A DNA stretch of 61,177 bases, taken from contig QFQY01000024.1 in assembly GCA_003248805.1 (NCBI GenBank), positions 1-61,177 on the forward strand, written 5' to 3'. Source of the DNA: Chelatococcus sp. Lineage in GTDB: Bacteria > Pseudomonadota > Alphaproteobacteria > Rhizobiales > Beijerinckiaceae. The notes beneath the pieces are model-generated. The model did not search any database and was not told where the DNA came from. It saw nothing but the letters and a program-made list of their open reading frames with translations. Position 1 is the first letter of the stretch, and every line of letters starts with the position of its first letter. The position numbers were made by a program, and so were the translations under genes. This document shows, in pieces, positions 26,925 through 34,668 of this stretch.

Positions 26925-29234
26925 ATGCGTCCCATGAAATTCGGCTTCGGACAGCCGATGCGCCGTGTCGAGGATCAGCGCCTGACGACGGGCTCAGGCC
27001 GCTATACCGACGACACCGCCGTCGAGGGCGCGCTGCACGCCTTCGTCCTGCGCTCGCCGCACGGGCACGCGCGCTTCACCGTCACCGAGACGGAAGCCGC
27101 CCGGAAGGTGAAGGGCGTGAAGCTGGTCCTGACCGGCAAGGACGTCGCGCATTATGGCGACCTGCCCTGCAAGGGGCACATCAAGACCGTCTCCGGCGAG
27201 ATGTCGAAGTCGCTTCCGGTGCCGGTGCTGCCGCTCGACACCGTCCGCCATGTCGGCGAGGCGGTCGCCTTCATCGTCGCGGAGACGCTGTCGCAGGCGC
27301 GCGACGCGGCCGAGGCCATCGCGATCGACTGGGAGCCGCTGCCCGCCGTCAACGGCATCGCGGACGCGCTCGCGAAGGACGCTCCGCTGGTCTGGGCCGA
27401 CCGGCCGGGCAATGTCGCCTTCGAGGCCGAGCAGGGCGACCGCGAGAAGACCGAGAAGGCCTTCGCCAAGGCGGCGCGCACGGTCTCGCTGACCATCGTC
27501 AACAACCGCCTCGTCTCCAACTACATGGAGACGCGCGCCTGCGTCGCCGACTACGACAAGACGGGCAAGCGCTGGACGCTGACGCTGGGCAGCCAGGGCA
27601 GCCACGGCATGCGCGACCTGATCGCGAATTATGTCCTCAAGGTCGATCCCAAGCGCATCCGCGTGGTGACGCCGGATGTCGGCGGCGGCTTCGGCACCAA
27701 GATCTTCCTCTATCGCGAATATCCGCTGGCGATGATCGCGGCCGAGAGGCTGAAGCGCCCCGTGCGCTGGGTGTCCGACCGCACCGAGCATTTCCTCGCC
27801 GACACCCATGGCCGCGCCAATCTGGCGACGGCGACGATGGCGCTCGACGCGAAGGGCAGGTTCATCGGCCTCAAGGTCGACCTCGCGGCCGAGATGGGCG
27901 CCTATCTCTCGCAGTACGGGCCCTTCATCCCCTGGGTCGGCACGACGATGACGCCGGGCTGCTACAACATCCCGGCGGTGCATGTGCGTTTCCGCGGCAT
28001 CCTGACCAACACCACGCCGGTCGATGCCTATCGCGGCGCGGGCCGGCCCGAGGCCGCCTATCTGATCGAGCGGCTGGTGGACGCCATCGCGCGCGAGACC
28101 GGCAAGGCGCCGGATGCCGTGCGCGCGCTCAACTTCGTCAAGCCGTCCGAGATGCCGCACAAGACGCAGACCGGTCCGGTCTACGATTCCGGCGAGTTCG
28201 AGGGCCATATGCGCCGCGCCATGGAGGTCGCCGACTGGGCCGGCTTCAAGGCGCGCCACAGGGCCTCGGCGAAGGCGGGCAAGCTGCGCGGCATCGGCAT
28301 GGCCAGCTATATCGAGGCCTGCGGCGGCGGCGGGCCCGAGAGCTCGACCGTGATCCTCGAGACGGACGGCACCGTCACCGTGTTGATCGGCACCCAGTCG
28401 AACGGGCAGGGGCACGAGACCGCCTATTCGCAGCTCGTCGCCCAGCATCTCGACATCCCGCTCGAGCGCATCCGCATCGTCCAGGGCGACACCGACCGGG
28501 TCGAGACCGGCTCGGGCACCGGCGGCTCGCGCTCGATTCCCGTCGGCGGGGCGGCGCTCGACAAGGCGACCGCGATCCTCTCCGACAATCTGAAGCAGCT
28601 CGCCTCCGACAAGCTCGAGGCTGCGGTGGCCGATCTCGAGATCGTCGCGGGCGCCGTGCGCGTGGTCGGCACCGACAAGGCGCTCGATCTCGCCGCGATC
28701 GCGGCCCTTCCGGGCGCCTCGCCCGAGATGCTGAAGGTGCATCAGAGCTGGCAGCCGCCCGAGGCGACCTATCCGAACGGCACGCATGTCTGCGAGCTGG
28801 AGATCGACCCGCAGACCGGCGGCACGGACATCCTGAACTACGTCGTGGTCGACGATTTCGGGGTGACGCTGAACCCGATCCTGCTGCAGGGGCAGGTCCA
28901 TGGCGGCGCGGCGCAGGGCATCGGCCAGGCGCTGATGGAGGAGGTCCGCTTCGATGCCGACGGGCAGATGCTGACCGCCACGCTGATGGACTATGCGCTT
29001 CCCCGCGCCGTCGACATCCCGAACTTCCACTTCGAGACGCGCAACGTCCGCTGCGTGACCAATGCGCTCGGCGTGAAGGGCGCGGGCGAGGCGGGCGCGA
29101 TCGGGGCCTGCCCGGCCGTGATGAACGCTGTGATCGACGCGCTCGACCGTGCCGCTGGCATTCGCGCCATCGACATGCCGGCGACGCCGTTGAAGATCTT
29201 CAACGCATTGCGCCGGGCGCGGCAGGCGGCCTGA
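26925..29234 (+). CDS. Xanthine dehydrogenase/CoxL-family molybdopterin subunit
   Basis: A 769-residue molybdenum hydroxylase large subunit. The N-terminus GFGQPMRRVEDQRLTTG is the usual family opening. Cofactor-binding loops are GGGFGTKIF near residue 253, AYRGAGRPEAAY near 371, and GVKGAGEAGAIG near 719 holding the conserved active-site Glu. The short AYRGAGRPE loop lacks the Cys-containing VAYRCSFR of true CO dehydrogenase, so it is more likely an aldehyde- or heterocycle-oxidising enzyme. The FAD (CoxM) and 2Fe-2S (CoxS) subunits are not adjacent. The ATG at 26925 has CGAGGA upstream. Confidence 0.93.
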   Translation: MRPMKFGFGQPMRRVEDQRLTTGSGRYTDDTAVEGALHAFVLRSPHGHARFTVTETEAARKVKGVKLVLTGKDVAHYGDLPCKGHIKTVSGEMSKSLPVPVLPLDTVRHVGEAVAFIVAETLSQARDAAEAIAIDWEPLPAVNGIADALAKDAPLVWADRPGNVAFEAEQGDREKTEKAFAKAARTVSLTIVNNRLVSNYMETRACVADYDKTGKRWTLTLGSQGSHGMRDLIANYVLKVDPKRIRVVTPDVGGGFGTKIFLYREYPLAMIAAERLKRPVRWVSDRTEHFLADTHGRANLATATMALDAKGRFIGLKVDLAAEMGAYLSQYGPFIPWVGTTMTPGCYNIPAVHVRFRGILTNTTPVDAYRGAGRPEAAYLIERLVDAIARETGKAPDAVRALNFVKPSEMPHKTQTGPVYDSGEFEGHMRRAMEVADWAGFKARHRASAKAGKLRGIGMASYIEACGGGGPESSTVILETDGTVTVLIGTQSNGQGHETAYSQLVAQHLDIPLERIRIVQGDTDRVETGSGTGGSRSIPVGGAALDKATAILSDNLKQLASDKLEAAVADLEIVAGAVRVVGTDKALDLAAIAALPGASPEMLKVHQSWQPPEATYPNGTHVCELEIDPQTGGTDILNYVVVDDFGVTLNPILLQGQVHGGAAQGIGQALMEEVRFDADGQMLTATLMDYALPRAVDIPNFHFETRNVRCVTNALGVKGAGEAGAIGACPAVMNAVIDALDRAAGIRAIDMPATPLKIFNALRRARQAA

Positions 29235-29377
29235 GGAGACCTGCGGCAGGACGCGGAGCCCGCTTCCGCGCCCTGCCGCGATCACGCGATTGCTATTTGG
29301 CGATGGCTCGCGATTGCCGTTTTCTGGAATCGTTCCAGATGTCGCCGTTCCGGCGCGCCAACTCTCGAGATGCCTGA

Positions 29378-29818
29378 ATGCTGCGCCTTGCCTTTGCCGT
29401 TGCCTGCGTTTTCGCCGGGCTGACCCTCTCCACCCCTCCCGCCTCTGCCCAGGACGACCCGATCGCGGCCCGCAAGGCGATCCTGCGCTCCTTCGGCGCG
29501 GCCTCGCGCGATCCGGGCCAGATGCTTCGCGGCGATGCCGCCTTCGACCTCGCCAAGGTTCAGGCTTCGCTCAAGGTCTTCGCCGAGGGCGCGGCGAAGC
29601 TGCCGGCGCTCTTTCCGGAGAGTTCCAAGACCGGTGATACGAAGGCGGCTCCCGCCATCTGGACCGAGAAGGACAAGTTCGACGCGCTCGCCGCCAAGCT
29701 CGCGAGCGACGCCGCGACCGCCGCCGGTTCGATCAAGGACGAGGCGAGCTTCAAGGCGACGATGCCGGAGGTTCTCGGCACCTGCAGCGCCTGCCACCGC
29801 AGCTACCGGCTCCGGTGA
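29378..29818 (+). CDS. Cytochrome c'
   Basis: A 146-residue protein with a signal peptide (MLRLAFAVACVFAGLTLSTP, cleavage near ASAQ at 22-25), a helical body and a C-terminal haem-binding CSACH at residues 136-140 followed by RSYRLR. A C-terminal CxxCH in a four-helix bundle is diagnostic of class II cytochrome c'. Periplasmic cytochromes c' bind NO or mediate electron transfer. The stop codon overlaps the GTG of the cytochrome b561 gene by four bases, so the two are coupled and probably form a redox pair. Confidence 0.93.
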   Translation: MLRLAFAVACVFAGLTLSTPPASAQDDPIAARKAILRSFGAASRDPGQMLRGDAAFDLAKVQASLKVFAEGAAKLPALFPESSKTGDTKAAPAIWTEKDKFDALAAKLASDAATAAGSIKDEASFKATMPEVLGTCSACHRSYRLR

Positions 29819-30573
29819 CGACGGTCGTCCAGCAGGGCGCCGATGCCGGGCGCCGGGAGGCCGAGACGGAGCCCGGCGCCGAGGTGCGCGTCTGGGACTG
29901 GCCGACGCGGCTGTTCCACTGGCTCCTGGTGACGTGCTTCCTGTCGGCCTGGGTCAGCTTCGAATACGCGGCCGAGCTCGGCGATCCGACGCTGAAATGG
30001 CATCGCTGGAACGGCTACGCGATCCTCGTGCTGCTCGCCTTCCGCCTTCTCTGGGGCTTCGCGGGCTCCTCGACCGCGCGCTTCGGCTCGCTGCCGCTCG
30101 CGCCCGCTTCCGCCCTGCGCTACCTGCTGGCGACCGCGACAGGGCGCCAGAGGCCGTTCCTGGGGCATAATCCTCTCGGGAGCTGGATGGTGCTCGCCCT
30201 GCTGCTCGGCCTTTTCGTCCAGGCCTGCCTCGGGCTGTTCACGCTGGAGCACAACGAGATCACCGCGGGGCCGCTCCAGCGGCTGATCTCCTTCGAGACC
30301 ACCGAGGTCGTTTCGGACTGGCACCGCGCGGGCTTCAACCTGCTGCTGGCGCTGGTCTGCGTGCATGTCCTGGCGAACAGCCTGCACCAGCTCGTGAAGC
30401 GCGACCCGCTGGTCACGGCGATGCTGACCGGCCGCAAGCCGGCGCGCGACTATGCCGATGCGCCATCGGCGCGGGTGCCCGCGAGGCTGGCGCTGCGGGC
30501 GGGCCTGTGCCTGGCGGCGGCGCTCCTCGTCGTGTTCGGCGGCATCACGCTGGCCGGCGGCCGGCTGTTCTGA
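29815..30573 (+). CDS. Cytochrome b561 family protein
   Basis: A 252-residue protein starting at a GTG that overlaps the cytochrome c' stop (GTGA). After an acidic N-terminal 20 residues come VRVWDWPTRLFHWLLV, the usual first helix of Ni/Fe-hydrogenase-type b561 proteins, and three more membrane segments. Candidate haem histidines sit in LFHWLL, TLKWHRWNGY, SDWHRAGFNLL and NSLHQL. A final hydrophobic segment ends the protein. It likely transfers electrons between the quinone pool and the periplasmic cytochrome c' encoded just upstream. Confidence 0.93.
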   Translation: MTTVVQQGADAGRREAETEPGAEVRVWDWPTRLFHWLLVTCFLSAWVSFEYAAELGDPTLKWHRWNGYAILVLLAFRLLWGFAGSSTARFGSLPLAPASALRYLLATATGRQRPFLGHNPLGSWMVLALLLGLFVQACLGLFTLEHNEITAGPLQRLISFETTEVVSDWHRAGFNLLLALVCVHVLANSLHQLVKRDPLVTAMLTGRKPARDYADAPSARVPARLALRAGLCLAAALLVVFGGITLAGGRLF

Positions 30574-30693
30574 GTTCTCTCGCCCCCATACGTCGCGGCA
30601 CCCGGGACGGGGCTGAGCGGCTGCGCGAACATGCGATAGGGTGCCGCCCTGTCGCTGCCGGCAGGGCCGGCGGCCAACGAGCGGAGGCGAGCC

Positions 30694-31089
30694 ATGAAGA
30701 TTCAGCACAGGGGATCCCAGCCCTCGGCCAAGGGACCCGCGGACTGGTTCACAGGTGCGGTCCGCATCGATGCGCCGTTCCAGGGGACGGCGCCGGCCCG
30801 CATCGGTGGCGCGACCGTCACTTTCGAGCCGGGGGCGCGCACGGCCTGGCACACGCATCCGCTCGGCCAGATGATCATCGTCGTCTCCGGCTCCGGCTGG
30901 GCGCAGCGCGAGGGAGAGCCGGTCGTGGAGATCGGCGCGGGCGACATCGTCTGGTTCGAGCCCGGCGAAAAGCACTGGCACGGCGCGACGCCCACCACCG
31001 CGATGACGCATATCGCGATCGCCGAATCGCAGGACGGGAAAGCCGTGGACTGGTTGGAGAAGGTGACGGACGCGCAATACGTCCGCTGA
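30694..31089 (+). CDS. Metal cupin, GtHNL-like
   Basis: A 131-residue single-domain cupin. Its sequence runs closely parallel to the manganese cupin hydroxynitrile lyase of Granulicella tundricola (RTAWHTHPLGQ; GDIVWFEPGEKHWHG; TAMTHIAI; AVDWLEKVTD). Predicted metal ligands are His53, His55, Gln59 and His94. Such cupins are widespread next to carboxymuconolactone decarboxylase-like genes, and their natural substrate is mostly unknown. Hydroxynitrile lyase activity was found in vitro and need not be the physiological role. The start is at the ATG 30694 with GGAGGCGAG upstream. It is convergent with a cupin-type transcription regulator, four bases apart. Confidence 0.9.
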   Translation: MKIQHRGSQPSAKGPADWFTGAVRIDAPFQGTAPARIGGATVTFEPGARTAWHTHPLGQMIIVVSGSGWAQREGEPVVEIGAGDIVWFEPGEKHWHGATPTTAMTHIAIAESQDGKAVDWLEKVTDAQYVR

Positions 31090-31092
31090 CAC

Positions 31093-31713
31093 CTACTCCA
31101 TCACCGCCGCCTTGAGGATGCAGACCATCAGGGCGCTGCCCGGCGTGTCGCCGACGCAGCGCACCACATGGCGCCGGTCGCAGCGATAGCGCAGCGTCTC
31201 GCCGGCCTTGGCGCGCTGGACGATGTCACCGACCTCGACCTCGAACTCGCCCGAGGTGACGGAGAGCGATTCGATCGAGCCGCGCTGGTGGCCTTCCGAA
31301 TCGAGCTCGCCGCCCGGCTCCGCCTGCACGTCGTACCATTGCAGCCACTCGACCGTCTTGATCCAGCCGATGATGCCGAGCCGGAGCTTGCCGTCCTCCG
31401 AGACGAGGATCGGCGTGTCGGCGCGCGTCGTCTTGTCGATGAAGGGCTCTTCCTCGCCGCTCGAGAGCACGCGCTCGATCGAGATGTCGAGCGCCTGGGA
31501 GAGGCGCCAGATCGTCGCCAGCGTCGGATTGGTCTCGTTGCGCTCGATCTGGCTGATGATCGACTTCGCGACGCCGGACTGCTCGGCCAGATCGGAGAGC
31601 GAGAAATTATAGGCCTTGCGCAGGCGCTGGATCGTCTTGCCGAGCTGGCCGGAGATCACCTGCGCGCCCGAATCGAGTTCGCGGCCGCCGCGTTCTTTGG
31701 TCTCGATACCCAT
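31093..31713 (-). CDS. XRE-family regulator with C-terminal cupin domain
   Basis: A 206-residue transcription factor. Residues about 25-85 form an XRE helix-turn-helix (LSDLAEQSGVAKSIISQIE, then NPTLATIWRLSQALDI). Residues about 130-206 form a cupin sensor domain (VEVGDIVQRAKAGETLRYRC). Regulators of this design (PuuR/SutR type) bind small metabolites such as amines or amino acids. I chose the ATG at 31713 (MGIETKERGG); the frame runs upstream to 31968 only by overlap with the next gene's 3' end. It lies downstream of an EamA transporter on the same strand, which may be its target. Confidence 0.88.
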   Translation of the reverse strand: MGIETKERGGRELDSGAQVISGQLGKTIQRLRKAYNFSLSDLAEQSGVAKSIISQIERNETNPTLATIWRLSQALDISIERVLSSGEEEPFIDKTTRADTPILVSEDGKLRLGIIGWIKTVEWLQWYDVQAEPGGELDSEGHQRGSIESLSVTSGEFEVEVGDIVQRAKAGETLRYRCDRRHVVRCVGDTPGSALMVCILKAAVME

Positions 31714-31835
31714 TCCGCTCGGTCTACCTCGACATGCCGCGATCGCCGGGGCGGGCGAAGCTTCCAACAGCGGGCCGACAATGCCCCGTCCGGCTCGGCC
31801 GGGCAAGTGCGGGGCCGCCCGCGCGGGCTCGCGGA

Positions 31836-32777
31836 TCAGGCCGGACGGCTGGGGCCGGCCTCCCGCTGCTCGCGGTGCAGAAGCCCCAGCTGGCGCTCGC
31901 GCAGGATCACATAGATGCCCGAGGCGGTGACTATGGCGGCGCCGATCAGGATCGTGCCCGCGGGCCATTCCCCGAACCAGAACCAGCCGATCACCAGCGC
32001 CCAGATCATCGTGGAGTATTCGAAGGGGGCGATCAGCGAAGCGTCTCCGTGGCGATAGGACTGGACGAGCAGGATCTGCGCGACACCGCCGAGAACGCCG
32101 ATGGTCACCATCATCAAGGCGTCGCGGGCATCCGGCATCCGCCAGCCCAGCACGATCGTGGCGAGGCCGAGCAGGCTCGTCATCGCCATGAAGTAGAACA
32201 CGATCGCGCCCGTGCCCTCTGTCTTCGTCAGCAGGCGGACCTCGATGGTCGCGAAGGCGGAGCAGAAGGCGCCGCCCAGCGCCAGGGCTGCGCCCAGCGC
32301 CGCGCCCGCCTGCAGGGTCCGGCCGTCCGAGAGATTCGCCAGATGCGGCGAGAGCATGATCAGGACGCCGCCGAAGCCGATGGTGACGGCGCTCCAGCGA
32401 TAGATGCGCACGCGCTCCTTCAGGATCACCGCGGCCAGAGCCACCACGGCGAGCGGCGCGGCATAGCCCAGCGCGACCGCGCTCGACAGCGGCAGGTATT
32501 GCAGCGCCGCGAAACCGAGGAACATCCCGGTCGAGCCGATCACGCCGCGCTTGAAATGGCCGCCGAGATTATGGGTGCGCAGCGCGTGCGGGAGATCGGA
32601 CCGCCAGGCCATCCAGATCAGCAGAGGGATCAGCGCGAAGAAGGACCGGGTAAAGACGAGTTCGCCGGTCGGGTAGCGCTCGGCGATCGACTTGATGCCC
32701 GCCGACATCAGCGTGAACGCCAATGCGGAGAGAAGTTTCAGCGCGATTCCGAGAAGAGGGGACAAGGCACCCGCCAT
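31836..32777 (-). CDS. EamA-family (DMT superfamily) transporter
   Basis: A 313-residue inner-membrane protein with about ten transmembrane segments in two EamA repeats. The first covers residues about 8-145 (FTLMSAGIKSIAERYPTGE; LPLSSAVALGYAAPL), the second about 160-295 (STMIWALVIGWFWFGEWP). Members export or import small metabolites such as amino acids or nucleosides; the substrate is not readable. The C-terminal tail is cytoplasmic and charged. It precedes the XRE-cupin regulator on the same strand with a 122-bp gap, a common transporter-regulator layout. Confidence 0.9.
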   Translation of the reverse strand: MAGALSPLLGIALKLLSALAFTLMSAGIKSIAERYPTGELVFTRSFFALIPLLIWMAWRSDLPHALRTHNLGGHFKRGVIGSTGMFLGFAALQYLPLSSAVALGYAAPLAVVALAAVILKERVRIYRWSAVTIGFGGVLIMLSPHLANLSDGRTLQAGAALGAALALGGAFCSAFATIEVRLLTKTEGTGAIVFYFMAMTSLLGLATIVLGWRMPDARDALMMVTIGVLGGVAQILLVQSYRHGDASLIAPFEYSTMIWALVIGWFWFGEWPAGTILIGAAIVTASGIYVILRERQLGLLHREQREAGPSRPA

Positions 32778-32919
32778 GGCGAGCGGCGCGACGCCGCAGG
32801 AAAGCCGACCTCGTAGACCATGATCCCGCCAGCCGGCGAAGCGCTAACTTTGCAACCCGGACCGGCGGCCTGCGAGACGCCGCCGGTCCCAATTTCGTCG
32901 CGATCGCCCGGGCGCAGGC

Positions 32920-33699
32920 TCAGAAGGTGCCGCGGAAGACGCCGCCGTCGATCAGCAGGTTCTGGCCGGTGATATAGCCGGCATGGGCGCTGGCCAGGAA
33001 GGCGCAGGCCTTGCCGAACTCGTCGGCGGTCCCGAACCGGCCGGCCGGTACGCCCGCCATGCGGTCGGCCCGCATCTCCTCCTCGGTGAGGCCCTTGAGC
33101 GCCGCCATCTTGCCGACCGAGCTCTTGAGCCGGTCGGTGTCGAACATGCCGGGCAGGATGTTGTTGATGGTGACGTTGGCATGCGCCACCTCGCGCGCGA
33201 CGCCCGAGAGAAAGGCGGTGAGGCCCGCGCGCGCGCCGGAGGAGACGTCCAGCCCGATCAGCGGCGTCAGCACGCTGGCCGAGGTGATGTTGACGATGCG
33301 CCCGAAGCGACGGGCGATCATGCCGTCGACCACGCGCTGAACCAGCTCGATCGGCGTGGCCATGTTCTGGACCACGCCCTCCATCAGAGCCTCGCGGGAA
33401 ACCTCGCGAAACGATTTCGGCGGAGGACCGCCATTGTTGTTGACCAGAATGTCCGGCTCGGGGGCCGCGGCGAGCAGCGCGTCCTGCCCGGCACGGGTCG
33501 AGACGTCGGCGACGACGGCGATGATCGTCGCGCCGGTGCTGGCACGAATCTGGCTCGCGGTGGCTTCCAGCGTGGCGGCGTCGCGGCCGTTGATCACCAC
33601 GGTGCAGCCGGCCTCGGCCAGCGCCTCGGCACAGCCCCGCCCAAGTCCCTTGCTGGAGGCGCAGACGATGGCCGTACGGCCCGAAATACCAAGATCCAT
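32920..33699 (-). CDS. SDR-family protein without the YxxxK motif
   Basis: A 259-residue short-chain dehydrogenase/reductase fold. The cofactor loop is CASSKGLGRG (residues about 13-22), with VNNNGGPPP in place of NNAG and ITSAS for the catalytic Ser. Where Tyr-x3-Lys is expected the sequence is LDVSSGARAGL, so both residues are absent. A recognised subgroup of proteins labelled 3-oxoacyl-ACP reductase shares this change, and its chemistry is unclear. The start at 33699 has TGGAGGAACGTG upstream. It is divergent from a metallophosphoesterase, with an 18-bp palindrome between them. Confidence 0.88.
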   Translation of the reverse strand: MDLGISGRTAIVCASSKGLGRGCAEALAEAGCTVVINGRDAATLEATASQIRASTGATIIAVVADVSTRAGQDALLAAAPEPDILVNNNGGPPPKSFREVSREALMEGVVQNMATPIELVQRVVDGMIARRFGRIVNITSASVLTPLIGLDVSSGARAGLTAFLSGVAREVAHANVTINNILPGMFDTDRLKSSVGKMAALKGLTEEEMRADRMAGVPAGRFGTADEFGKACAFLASAHAGYITGQNLLIDGGVFRGTF

Positions 33700-33841
33700 C
33701 ACGTTCCTCCACAAGCTGCGCCGGCTCTCGCCGGGCCGGCGCGTTTCCGCAAGCCAGATCACGGAATGGTGGTTCCGTCATCAAAGCGCAACGCAAATCA
33801 GCCACAGCCGGCGTGCATCGCAACTGGACGGGCCCGCAGGC

Positions 33842-34666
33842 ATGAGCGACGCCGACGACGCGAAACAGGTTCGCAGCATCTTCATCTCCGACCTGCATCT
33901 CGGCACGCGCGGGGCGCAGGCCGACCTGGTGCTGCAATTCCTCAAGGCCTATGACGCGCCCAGCATCTATCTGGTCGGCGACATCATCGACGGCTGGCGG
34001 CTGAAGAGCGGCTGGTACTTCCCGCAGACCCACAACGACGTCATCCAGAAGCTGCTGCGCAAGGTGCGCAAGGGCTCCAGGCTGATCTACGTCACGGGCA
34101 ACCACGACGACTTCCTGCGCGATTTCACCGGCCTCCAGTTCGGCGGCATCACGCTCGTCGACGAGGTGATCCACGAGACGGCGGACGGGCGCCGCCTGCT
34201 CGTGATCCATGGCGACATCTTCGACCTCGTGGTGCGCAACGCCAAATGGCTCGCGCTGCTCGGGGACTGGGCCTACACGGTGGCCCTGGCCTCGAACACG
34301 GTCGTCAACAAGGTCCGGCGCTGGCTCAGCCTGCCGCACTGGTCCCTGTCGGCCTGGGCCAAGAACAAGGTCAAGAACGCCGTGAACTACATCGGCGAGT
34401 TCGAGACCTGCCTCGCCGCCGAGGCGAAGCGGCACGATGCCGACGGTGTCATCTGCGGTCACATCCATCACGCTGCCTATCGCGAGATCGACGGGCTGAC
34501 CTATCTCAACACCGGCGACTGGGTGGAGAGCTGCACGGCCTTCGTCGAGCATCTCGACGGCCGTTTCGAACTCATCCGCTGGCCGCAGGGCCGCCTGAAG
34601 GGCGAGGAGCCGGTGGTGGTGCCGCTGCACACGAAGCCGGTCGGCACGCTCGTCGAGGCCGCCTGA
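33842..34666 (+). CDS. Calcineurin-like UDP-2,3-diacylglucosamine diphosphatase-type protein
   Basis: A 274-residue metallophosphoesterase. All metal-site motifs are visible: FISDLHLG, GDIIDGW, TGNHDDF, IHGDIFD and CGHIHH. The family is annotated as UDP-2,3-diacylglucosamine diphosphatase (LpxH-like), but it is longer than LpxH and pairs with a glycosyltransferase here, so its substrate may be another lipid-linked nucleotide sugar. The ATG at 33842 sits just before the conserved region; the longer frame from 33356 is antisense to the SDR gene. The stop is two bases from the glycosyltransferase ATG. Confidence 0.88.
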   Translation: MSDADDAKQVRSIFISDLHLGTRGAQADLVLQFLKAYDAPSIYLVGDIIDGWRLKSGWYFPQTHNDVIQKLLRKVRKGSRLIYVTGNHDDFLRDFTGLQFGGITLVDEVIHETADGRRLLVIHGDIFDLVVRNAKWLALLGDWAYTVALASNTVVNKVRRWLSLPHWSLSAWAKNKVKNAVNYIGEFETCLAAEAKRHDADGVICGHIHHAAYREIDGLTYLNTGDWVESCTAFVEHLDGRFELIRWPQGRLKGEEPVVVPLHTKPVGTLVEAA

Positions 34667-34668
34667 CC

